Shown here: piece by piece, positions 1-5,221 of the stretch
Layout: each line of letters begins with the position of its first letter
Position numbering within the stretch: position 1 is the first letter of the stretch
NCBI GenBank assembly: GCA_002469545.1
Contig: DKMK01000018.1
Coordinates: 2,975-10,264 of the forward strand
Direction: 5' to 3'
Origin: Rhodobacterales bacterium UBA7416
GTDB taxonomy: Bacteria; Pseudomonadota; Alphaproteobacteria; Rhodobacterales; Rhodobacteraceae
Length of the DNA stretch: 7,290 nt
Made by a program: the position numbers and the translations under genes
Notes under the pieces: model-generated
Told to the model about the DNA's origin: nothing
Database searches by the model: none
What the model saw: the letters and a program-made list of their open reading frames with translations, nothing else

Positions 1-750
1 TATTTCCAAGGCATGTCAGCAGAACCAGGTGTGATTTCAGACATCAAAGGCGCCAAAGTTTTGGCCGTTTTGGGCGACATGATCACGACTGACCACATTT
101 CACCAGCAGGTGGATTTGCGGCCGATTCACCAGCAGGGGAATACTTGATCGAACGCCAAGTTCCACTGCGTGAGTTTAACTCTTACGGGTCTCGTCGTGG
201 TAACCACGAAGTTATGATGCGCGGCACGTTTGCCAATATCCGCATCAAGAACGAAATGCTGGATGGTGTCGAAGGTGGTTACACCAAGGGCCCAGATGGT
301 AATAAAACATCGATCTATGATGCCGCAATGGCATACAAAGAAGCGGGCATTCCGTTGGTCGTCTTTGGTGGTGAACAGTACGGTGCAGGTTCTTCGCGCG
401 ACTGGGCTGCGAAGGGGACGAACCTGTTGGGTGTTTCTGCGGTTATTTCCGAAAGCTTTGAGCGCATTCACAGATCGAACCTTGTTGGTATGGGTGTTAT
501 CCCGTTTGAATTCACAAACGGCGACACACGTAAGACATTGGGTTTGACAGGCGAAGAGACTGTTTCAATTGGCGAACTTGAAGGTGACATCAAGCCACAA
601 TCAATGGTGCCTTGTACGATTACGTTCCCGAATGGCGATGTGAAAGAGATCACACTGAAGTCACGTATCGATACAGAAGTTGAAATCGAGTATTTGGAGC
701 ACGGTGGTGTATTGCACTATGTTCTACGTAACTTGGCTAAAGCTAGCTAA
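1..750 (+). CDS. acnA: Aconitate hydratase A, C-terminal part (5' end outside window)
   Basis: This is the last 249 residues of aconitase, the TCA-cycle enzyme that isomerises citrate to isocitrate in the cytoplasm. The reading frame is open from base 1, so the first ATG at position 13 is an internal Met and not the start. The visible part is the end of the linker and the swivel domain. It contains GDMITTDHISPAG (about visible residues 25-37), YGSRRGNHEVMMRGTFANIR (about 62-81) and GAGSSRDWAAKG (about 128-139). The last of these holds the Ser and Arg that bind substrate and act in catalysis in aconitases. The cysteines that hold the 4Fe-4S cluster lie upstream and cannot be seen. The SSRDWAAKG and NLVGMGVIPFEF pattern fits the AcnA/IRP type rather than AcnB. 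The gene is followed directly by a strong terminator, so it seems to end its transcript. The product name is near certain. Confidence 0.97.
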   Translation, partial: YFQGMSAEPGVISDIKGAKVLAVLGDMITTDHISPAGGFAADSPAGEYLIERQVPLREFNSYGSRRGNHEVMMRGTFANIRIKNEMLDGVEGGYTKGPDGNKTSIYDAAMAYKEAGIPLVVFGGEQYGAGSSRDWAAKGTNLLGVSAVISESFERIHRSNLVGMGVIPFEFTNGDTRKTLGLTGEETVSIGELEGDIKPQSMVPCTITFPNGDVKEITLKSRIDTEVEIEYLEHGGVLHYVLRNLAKAS

Positions 751-771
751 ACATACTTAAAACTATAATTT

Positions 772-801
772 AAAGGCACACGGTTTTCCGTGTGCCTTTT
801 T
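772..801 (+). terminator. Rho-independent terminator of acnA
   Basis: A perfect 12-bp stem, AAAGGCACACGG (772-783) pairing with CCGTGTGCCTTT (788-799), closes a TTTT loop. T residues follow, and the hairpin starts 21 nt after the acnA stop codon. Confidence 0.9.
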
Positions 802-1063
802 GTTTGCAAGGTATTTACAAGAATCGGTACTACGTTTTTGCCCTGCTAAGGGTGAAATAAAGGGTAAGAAATTTACAAGTAAATCATGAGTTTTATTTTT
901 TTCTTATAAAAATTTCTATAAAATACAGCATTAGATTGTTTTGTGTGCACGGGATTTTCGTTTCTTTCATATTGATAGCTACTTATAATGAATAAGAATT
1001 TGCCACATTTCATGGGATTCAATGAGTGGGTAAAGTTTATAAATCTTATTTAAGGGGACGATT
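802..1063 (+). other. AT-rich intergenic region upstream of the small gene at 1064
   Basis: No convincing gene was found here on either strand. The stretch is AT-rich, especially about 888-925, where two TATAAA-like elements occur (905-910 and 917-922). The 9-base word ATTTACAAG is repeated at 813-821 and 871-879. The most promoter-like element is the TATAAT listed separately at 984-989. The size and base composition suit a promoter region with an A/T-rich upstream element. A small RNA cannot be excluded, but no terminator-like hairpin was seen inside the stretch. Confidence 0.5.
984..989 (+). promoter_or_regulatory. Candidate promoter -10 box for the small gene at 1064
   Basis: A perfect TATAAT lies 74 nt upstream of the ATG at 1064. 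No good -35 box sits at the right distance: the bases around 961-966 read TTTCTT. Use as a promoter is therefore only a suggestion based on the -10 match, the AT-rich upstream DNA and the terminator behind acnA, which means the next gene needs its own promoter. Confidence 0.35.
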
Positions 1064-1249
1064 ATGAAAGAAGGCCATATACCACCAGGGCACCGCGAAA
1101 ATAGCATTAGCCATGAAAACGGACAGGGGCACCATCACGACCACACAGGTTTCGAGAATGGTGTTGGCACCACAAATTTCATGGGGACGGCCCAGGTCCA
1201 GCGGAACCACCTATGGAAGGTTTATTTTTGTCTCCAGCGGAAACAATGA
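1064..1249 (+). CDS. Small His-rich protein of unknown function, probably frameshifted
   Basis: The open frame encodes 61 residues and is not recognised. It starts with ATG after a good Shine-Dalgarno (AAGGGG, 1052-1057, 6 nt spacing). The unit is bounded by its own terminator at 1329-1363, which supports a real gene. The first 39 residues are polar and His-rich (GHHHDHTG at about 23-30), with no signal peptide or membrane segment. After residue 39 the frame turns into protein-unlike sequence ending at a TGA (1247-1249). By contrast, the -1 frame reads HGDGPGPAEPP and then an acidic tail up to 1305. The likely intact product is therefore about 80 residues. It could arise by ribosomal -1 slippage at AAATTTC (1174-1180), or by loss of one G from the run at 1183-1186 (mutation or sequencing error). 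His clusters can bind metals, but nothing else supports that role. Confidence 0.5.
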   Translation: MKEGHIPPGHRENSISHENGQGHHHDHTGFENGVGTTNFMGTAQVQRNHLWKVYFCLQRKQ

Positions 1250-1305
1250 TGAACGACGAGAACTTGATGGACGAAACAGAAGAAGATGAAATGGATATAA
1301 TCTAG
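1180..1305 (+). other. -1 frame continuation of the small gene (acidic C-terminal tail)
   Basis: Read in the -1 frame from base 1180, the sequence gives 41 residues and ends at TAG (1303-1305). It opens with HGDGPGPAEPP, passes through MEGLFLSPAET, and ends in a strongly acidic tail (NDENLMDETEEDEMDII). This looks like protein, while the frame that begins at 1064 does not in this stretch. An ATG at 1213 would allow a separate 30-residue peptide, but no clear Shine-Dalgarno precedes it. A terminator follows 23 nt after the stop. The best reading is the second half of the gene at 1064. The frame change is described under findings. Confidence 0.45.
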
Positions 1306-1328
1306 TATCTTCCGTAGAATTTTATTTT

Positions 1329-1363
1329 AAAGCAGGCAAAAGAGTTATCTTTTGCCTGCTTTT
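1329..1363 (+). terminator. Rho-independent terminator after the small gene
   Basis: A perfect 14-bp stem, AAAGCAGGCAAAAG (1329-1342) with CTTTTGCCTGCTTT (1349-1362), closes a 6-nt loop and runs into TTTT. It ends the small-gene transcript before the methyltransferase-like gene at 1429. The stem also carries an A-run on its left side, so it may work in both directions. Confidence 0.88.
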
Positions 1364-1428
1364 CGTTATTCAGTGCTTTTAAAAATATAGAGTAGAGCTA
1401 TTATCTGACAAACATTTCAGAGAGTTCC

Positions 1429-1881
1429 ATGACATTAAAACATTTGAATATCCCACCCGCTTGGACCTTAGTTGCAATCGCGGCGGCTTGCATTTTGCAT
1501 TTTGTCTACCCGCTTGTTGTATTTAATTTTCGCGCAATTGATTTGGGGTTGATTGCGGCAGGGATGTATCTGATTGTTGCGCCCGTTGTTTGGTTTAAAC
1601 GGAAAAATACCACACTTATTCCACGCCAAAAACCAACACAATTGATTAGCGAAGGGCCTTTTAAACTGTCGCGTAATCCAATGTATTTGGGCATGGTAAT
1701 TTTAACCTTTGGTATTGGTGTCTCGTTGGGGTCAATCCAAGCTCTTTTCCCTGCGATTTGGTTGTTCTTTTTCCTACAGAAAAATTATGTTGTACCCGAA
1801 GAACGCAAACTACGTGAGGGCTTGGGTCAGGTGGCTGAAGACTATATTGCAACAACGGGCCGCTGGATTTGGTTTTTGTAA
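1429..1881 (+). CDS. Isoprenylcysteine carboxyl methyltransferase (ICMT)-like membrane protein
   Basis: This is a 150-residue integral membrane protein of the ICMT/phospholipid methyltransferase superfamily. Members use S-adenosylmethionine to methylate small or lipid-linked substrates at the inner membrane. The substrate of bacterial members is mostly unknown, and bacteria lack prenylated CaaX proteins, so the name describes only the fold. There are about four hydrophobic segments (residues 11-31, 37-56, 85-100 and 104-120). The family signature follows: GPFKLSRNPMYLG (76-88), then the paired acids VPEERKL (122-128), and a C-terminal RWI (145-147). In ICMT these regions form the cofactor and substrate sites. 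The length is normal for the short bacterial form. The start at 1429 has AGAG a few bases upstream. A terminator stands in front and the DUF1223 gene follows after an 80-nt gap, so it may be a single gene or share a transcript with that gene. Confidence 0.85.
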   Translation: MTLKHLNIPPAWTLVAIAAACILHFVYPLVVFNFRAIDLGLIAAGMYLIVAPVVWFKRKNTTLIPRQKPTQLISEGPFKLSRNPMYLGMVILTFGIGVSLGSIQALFPAIWLFFFLQKNYVVPEERKLREGLGQVAEDYIATTGRWIWFL

Positions 1882-1961
1882 CATTATGCTCTCGTTTTCT
1901 TTATTCGCTTTTCGGGGTTCAATTTTTTAGGTTCAAAGATGAAGAGAGTAGGGATTCGATA

Positions 1962-2690
1962 ATGAAACACGTCACCGCATTGGCCGCCGTATCGGTAGTT
2001 GCCGCATCAATGGTACACGCCGAAACGTCAACAAAGCCGTTAATCGTTGTTGAGTTGTTTACGTCGCAGGGGTGCTATTCGTGTCCGCCTGCGGATAAAA
2101 TATTGACCAAACTTGCCGCACAGGATGATGTACTGGCGCTGTCTCTGCATGTTGATTACTGGGACTATCTGGGTTGGAAAGACAAGTTCGCGATAAAGAA
2201 ATTCGGTGAACGCCAATCCAGCTATAACGCGCAGATTATGAAACGATCTCGCCGCGTAACGCCGCAAATGATTTTCAACGGTGTGGCCGAAGTGGCCGGA
2301 GGTTCTGGCGGTTCGGTTGCTAAGATCGAAAAAAACGTGAAGTCGATGCGAAACTGGAAAGAGGGCGCGACATTGGATATGGTCCGCTCCGGTCAAAACC
2401 TGACTATGACATTGTCTGCGAAATCCCCAGACATGGGTACGGCAGAGATCAATTTGGTGCAATATACGCCCAGCGAAATTGTGCGTATTGATCGTGGCGA
2501 AAATGCTGGAAAGACAATCGAGTATACGAATATTGTCACCAGTTTTGATACCGTGGCAAAGTGGGATACATCCAAGAAGGCGAAGGTGAGCGTTAATTTG
2601 ACCGGAGCCGGTCAATATGCCGTAATCGTTCAGGGGAAACGTTTTGGCCCTGTGATGGTCGCACGTCGCGTGCCTGCCTTGTCGAACTAA
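1962..2690 (+). CDS. DUF1223 family exported thioredoxin-fold protein
   Basis: This encodes a 242-residue protein of the DUF1223 family, which has a thioredoxin-like fold and no settled function. The ATG at 1962 is chosen over the longer open frame from 1869. It gives a clean signal peptide: MKH, then a hydrophobic stretch (residues 4-18), and a cleavage site after VHA at residue 20. The longer version would place extra sequence before the signal peptide and overlap the previous gene. An AGAG(TAGGG) stretch precedes the ATG. The mature part opens with VELFTSQGCYSCPPAD, a CxxC motif (Cys38 and Cys41), followed by HVDYWDYLGWKD (63-74) and the VTPQM segment (99-103), all hallmarks of the family. 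A redox role in the periplasm is plausible from the CxxC but is inference. A DUF1223 gene near acnA is a familiar arrangement in Rhodobacterales; here two other genes stand between them. Confidence 0.92.
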   Translation: MKHVTALAAVSVVAASMVHAETSTKPLIVVELFTSQGCYSCPPADKILTKLAAQDDVLALSLHVDYWDYLGWKDKFAIKKFGERQSSYNAQIMKRSRRVTPQMIFNGVAEVAGGSGGSVAKIEKNVKSMRNWKEGATLDMVRSGQNLTMTLSAKSPDMGTAEINLVQYTPSEIVRIDRGENAGKTIEYTNIVTSFDTVAKWDTSKKAKVSVNLTGAGQYAVIVQGKRFGPVMVARRVPALSN

Positions 2691-2698
2691 AGTTATCC

Positions 2699-2725
2699 AA
2701 AAAAAAGGCCGCTCAATGAGCGGCC
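2699..2725 (-). terminator. Rho-independent terminator of infC
   Basis: On the - strand an 8-bp GC-rich stem, GGCCGCTC with GAGCGGCC, closes an ATT loop and is followed by eight T residues. It begins 22 nt beyond the infC stop codon. The hairpin also forms on the + strand, just after the DUF1223 gene, but lacks a T run there. It should therefore work well for infC and poorly for DUF1223. Confidence 0.88.
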
Positions 2726-2747
2726 CTGATTTCAATTTGCAACGGTT

Positions 2748-3299
2748 CTATTTTGGAATAGGACCGATCAGCATGGTCATTTGACGACCTTCTGTTTTAG
2801 GATGGTTCTCGATTTTGCCTGCTTCGGCTTCGATCACAGCAGCTTGTACACGTTTCAGCAAAGCTAAGCCCAGGTTTTGGTGTGCCATTTCACGGCCACG
2901 GAAACGCATGGTGATTTTCACCTTGTCGCCGTTTTCCAAGAATTTATAAACATTGCGCATTTTTACGTCGAAATCATGGATATCCGTGTTTGGACGGAAT
3001 TTAACCTCTTTGATCTCGATTGTTTTTTGCTTTTTGCGTGCTTCTGCTTCACGTTTTTGCTGTTCATATTTGAACTTACCCAAATCCATGATTTTACACA
3101 CAGGTGGTTTCGCATTTGGTGAAATCTCAACCAGATCTAATCCAGCTGAGTGCGCCATTTCGTTGGCACGTGCAGGTGTTACAACACCGACGTTTTCGCC
3201 TTCTGCACCAATTAATCTGATTTCGGGAGCGATTACGCGATCGTTTGCGCGGGGTCCGGTGTCGCGCTGTGGTGGCGCATTGTGGGGTCTACGGGCTAT
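2748..3299 (-). CDS. infC: Translation initiation factor IF-3 with AUA start codon
   Basis: IF3 binds the 30S ribosomal subunit, keeps it apart from 50S and checks start codons. The N-terminal domain includes EIRLIGAEGENVGVV (residues 26-40) and GLDLVEISP. The linker region is KFKYEQQKREAEARKKQK. The C-domain has KFRPNTDIHDFDVKMRN and RFRGREMAHQNLG. The first ATG (3156-3158) would remove 47 conserved residues, so it is not the start. Conserved sequence runs back to an ATA codon (3297-3299) that begins (M)ARRPHNAPPQRDTGPR, matching the N-terminus of Rhodobacterales IF3. A Shine-Dalgarno AAAGGA ends 9 nt upstream. No ATG, GTG or TTG occurs between this codon and the ATG at 3158, and the frame closes at 3333-3335. 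The resulting 183 residues is the normal length. An AUA start is rare and fits IF3 autoregulation, known for the AUU start in E. coli. The gene stands alone; rpmI and rplT do not follow. Confidence 0.95.
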   Translation of the reverse strand: MARRPHNAPPQRDTGPRANDRVIAPEIRLIGAEGENVGVVTPARANEMAHSAGLDLVEISPNAKPPVCKIMDLGKFKYEQQKREAEARKKQKTIEIKEVKFRPNTDIHDFDVKMRNVYKFLENGDKVKITMRFRGREMAHQNLGLALLKRVQAAVIEAEAGKIENHPKTEGRQMTMLIGPIPK

Positions 3300-3308
3300 G
3301 GTACTTGG

Positions 3309-3314
3309 TCCTTT
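3309..3314 (-). promoter_or_regulatory. Shine-Dalgarno deciding the infC start
   Basis: On the - strand the sequence reads AAAGGA, then CCAAGTACC (9 nt), then the ATA codon at 3299-3297. No similar site precedes the internal ATG at 3158. The position of this site, together with conserved IF3 residues beginning right after the ATA, fixes the start codon. Confidence 0.75.
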
Positions 3315-3334
3315 TATGATCCATATTGTGCTTT

Positions 3335-3362
3335 AATATAAAGGGCGAGGCCCTTTGTTCAA
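3335..3362 (-). promoter_or_regulatory. Candidate infC promoter with an inverted repeat in its spacer
   Basis: On the - strand, TTGAAC (-35, 3362-3357) is separated by 16 nt from TATATT (-10, 3340-3335, five of six matches to TATAAT). Transcription would start near 3328, leaving a leader of roughly 30 nt that holds the Shine-Dalgarno. The 16-nt spacer is almost wholly an inverted repeat: AAAGGGC and GCCCTTT arms at 3340-3346 and 3350-3356, separated by 3 nt. Such an element could be an operator, or only a hairpin. The promoter call rests on the motif match alone. Confidence 0.45.
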
Positions 3363-3509
3363 GCACTATCCTCTTGAAGCGGGAAACCGCGCAGGTCAAG
3401 CTTATTGCGAAAAAATTGGTTAAATAGCTTGAAAAAGGCGATGTAATTGCCCAAATCGCTACTGTGGCCTGTCGGATCTCTCGGCGGGTAAAAAAATTGG
3501 AGTTCTGTA

Positions 3510-3941
3510 ATGAACAAAGTTATCTCATTGGTTATCGCGCTGGTTTTGGCCGGCGGTGGTTATTATTTCTATAACAAGTCACAAGTCGCAAACGAAGCGG
3601 CCGCAATGGAAGCTGCGAAAGACGCTGAAATGGCTGCTGCGAAAAAGGCCGAAGAAGAAGCGGCTGCGGCAAAGAAAGCGGCTGAAGAAGCTGCCCGTGA
3701 AGCTGAAGAGAAAGCAATGAAGGAAGCTGAAGAAGCAGCTAAAACTGCAGAAGATGCAGCGAAAGAGGCTGCTAAGGCAGCTGAAGACGCGGCAAAAGAA
3801 GCAGCCAAGGCCGCTGAAGACAAGCTGAAAGAAGCTGCTAAGGCAGTTGAAGATTCTGTTAAAGAAGCTGTAGGCGAGACAGTGACTGAAGGCGTTAAGG
3901 ATGTTCTGAAGGAAGTTTTGGAAACAACAACTAGTAACTAA
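3510..3941 (+). CDS. Membrane-anchored Ala/Lys/Glu-rich helical protein with 11-residue LEA-like repeats
   Basis: This 143-residue protein is not assignable to a named gene. Residues 4-21 form one hydrophobic segment ending in YYFYNKSQ, without a clear cleavage site, so the protein is probably anchored with its C-terminal part outside the cytoplasm. Residues 27-123 are nearly all Ala, Lys and Glu/Asp and should form one long charged helix. Within it are 11-residue repeats: AEDAAKEAAKA at 80-90, exactly repeated at 91-101, then AEDKLKEAAKA at 102-112 and VEDSVKEAVGE at 113-123. An 11-residue periodicity of this composition is typical of group 3 LEA proteins (LEA_4), which are linked to drying and salt stress. 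TolA-like linkers also have this composition, so function is open. The C-terminus (VTEGVKDVLKEVLE) is amphipathic. GGAG at about 3498-3501 is the Shine-Dalgarno. The gene diverges from infC and has its own terminator. Long antisense frames across it are by-products of the repeated GCN/GAR codons. Confidence 0.85.
   Translation: MNKVISLVIALVLAGGGYYFYNKSQVANEAAAMEAAKDAEMAAAKKAEEEAAAAKKAAEEAAREAEEKAMKEAEEAAKTAEDAAKEAAKAAEDAAKEAAKAAEDKLKEAAKAVEDSVKEAVGETVTEGVKDVLKEVLETTTSN
3747..3878 (+). repeat. Four tandem 33-bp units coding the 11-residue repeats
   Basis: The units lie at 3747-3779, 3780-3812, 3813-3845 and 3846-3878. The first two encode the same 11 residues but use different synonymous codons at several positions (for example GCAGCGAAAGAGGCT against GCGGCAAAAGAAGCA). 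The protein repeat has therefore been kept while the DNA diverged, so it is not a fresh duplication. Confidence 0.8.
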
Positions 3942-3964
3942 ATTCTTCACAACATAAAATTTTG

Positions 3965-3996
3965 AAGGGTCGCCAGATTGGCGGCCCTTTTCTTTT
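3965..3996 (+). terminator. Rho-independent terminator between the LEA-like gene and doeA
   Basis: An 11-bp stem with one G-T pair, AAGGGTCGCCA (3965-3975) with TGGCGGCCCTT (3979-3989), closes a GAT loop. A T-rich tail, TTTTCTTTT, overlaps its end. Only 32 nt separate the tail from the doeA start codon. Confidence 0.85.
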
Positions 3997-4028
3997 GCTT
4001 AAATTTCAAAAGCGGATAGGGTTTGTGA

Positions 4029-5219
4029 ATGCCTTATGTAGATTTACCCTTTGAAAGAGACGAATACGCGATGCGATTGGCCGCGGTTCGTTCAGCCATG
4101 GATGCCAAGGGCATCGACGTTCTATTTACGTGTGATCCAAGCAATATGGCTTGGCTGACCGGTTACGACGGGTGGAGTTTTTATGTCCATCAAGGTGTGA
4201 TTGTCGGCCCCACTGGTGATCCGGTGTTTTGGGGCCGCAAAATGGATGCAATTGGCGCAACGCTGACGTGTTACATGAATGAAAGCGACATTCACGGATA
4301 TTCGGACGATTTTGTTATGTCCAATCTGCATGCTATGGATGATTTGGCACGCGTGATTGCGAATTATGGTTGGTCTGGTTCGACGCTGGGTGTCGAGTTG
4401 GAAAATTATTATTACTCTGCAAAGGCGCATCACGTCTTGTCCTCAGCGCATCAAGGAAACATTGAAGATGTTACGGCATTGGTGAACTGGTGCCGTGCTG
4501 TGAAATCACAACAAGAATTAAAATACATGCGCCGCGGTGGACAAATCGTTGAACGCATGCATGCAAAGATTTTGGAAGTGTTTGAGGTCGGTAAACGCAA
4601 GAATGAAGTGGCCGCAGAAATTTACCACACAGGTATTTGGGGTGGTGAAGACGAAGATGGGTTGTTTGGTGGTGACTATGCCGCGATTTGTCCATTGTTG
4701 CCGACGAACGAAGAGGCAACAGCCGCGCATCTGACGTGGAATGATAAACCAATCCCCAATAATTCGGGCACGTTTTTTGAAATTGCGGGCGTGCATCGCC
4801 ATTACCACGTGCCGTTGTGCCGTACGATATGGTTGGGTGATCCGCCGCGGGATGTTTCCTTTGCAGAAGAGGTGGTTCTGGAAGGGATTGAAGCGGGAAT
4901 TTCAAAGGCGGTAGCCGGTAACACAACAGGTGATGTTGCCAGCGCATTTTATGGCGTTTTGGCGAAACACGGCGTGAAGAGAGAAGGGCGTTGTGGATAT
5001 CCAATCGGCCTTAGTTATCCCCCTGATTGGGGCGAGCGGACGTATTCAATACGACCCAGTGATGAAACTGTTTTACAACCCAATATGACGTTCCATTTCA
5101 TGCCAGCGCTTTGGATGGATAACTGGGGGTTGGAAATTACAGAAACCCTACGCATTCGTGAAACTGGTGTAGCTGAACCGCTGGCCGATGTGCCGCGTAA
5201 ATTATTTGTGAAAGCGTAA
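4029..5219 (+). CDS. doeA: Ectoine hydrolase (M24 peptidase-like fold)
   Basis: DoeA (EutD) opens the ring of the compatible solute ectoine in the cytoplasm to give N2-acetyl-L-2,4-diaminobutyrate, the first step in using ectoine as carbon and nitrogen. The 396 residues match the family length. The N-terminal creatinase-like domain carries DPSNMAWLTGYDGWSFYVHQ (residues 36-55). The M24-fold domain has GTFFEIAGVHRHYHVPLCRT (247-266), GYPIGLSYPPDWGE (323-336), NMTFHFMPALW (352-362) and ITETLRI (370-376). Where metal-dependent M24 peptidases have Asp, Asp, His and Glu ligands, these segments show other residues. This agrees with ectoine hydrolases, which are reported to work through a covalent intermediate, and argues against an Xaa-Pro aminopeptidase. 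The start at 4029 has GGATAGGG about 7 nt upstream. The M20 deacetylase gene follows after 2 nt. Ectoine transporter genes and the later pathway genes (doeC, doeD) are not in the window. Confidence 0.92.
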   Translation: MPYVDLPFERDEYAMRLAAVRSAMDAKGIDVLFTCDPSNMAWLTGYDGWSFYVHQGVIVGPTGDPVFWGRKMDAIGATLTCYMNESDIHGYSDDFVMSNLHAMDDLARVIANYGWSGSTLGVELENYYYSAKAHHVLSSAHQGNIEDVTALVNWCRAVKSQQELKYMRRGGQIVERMHAKILEVFEVGKRKNEVAAEIYHTGIWGGEDEDGLFGGDYAAICPLLPTNEEATAAHLTWNDKPIPNNSGTFFEIAGVHRHYHVPLCRTIWLGDPPRDVSFAEEVVLEGIEAGISKAVAGNTTGDVASAFYGVLAKHGVKREGRCGYPIGLSYPPDWGERTYSIRPSDETVLQPNMTFHFMPALWMDNWGLEITETLRIRETGVAEPLADVPRKLFVKA

Positions 5220-5221
5220 TA

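Noticed and set aside
813..879. Direct repeat ATTTACAAG (813-821, 871-879)
   Set aside because: A 9-base repeat in an AT-rich gap can occur by chance; no mobile element or second pattern goes with it.
1869..1961. Longer N-terminus for the DUF1223 protein (start at 1869)
   Set aside because: It would overlap the methyltransferase gene and put 31 residues before a well-formed signal peptide that begins at 1962.
2040..2735. 231-residue open frame on the - strand opposite DUF1223
   Set aside because: It lies fully antisense to a gene with clear family motifs and a signal peptide. Its translation shows no recognisable domain, and it would run through the infC terminator.
2953..3336. 127-residue + strand open frame across infC
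   Set aside because: It is a shadow of the conserved IF3 reading frame on the opposite strand.
3579..3950. Cys/Phe/Ser-rich 123-residue open frame on the - strand
   Set aside because: Its composition is the mechanical complement of Ala/Lys/Glu codons in the repeat protein. The sense frame has a Shine-Dalgarno, a membrane anchor and a terminator.
4471..5004. 177-residue open frame on the - strand opposite doeA
   Set aside because: It is antisense to strongly conserved doeA motifs, has no visible domain and no ribosome binding site that I can support.
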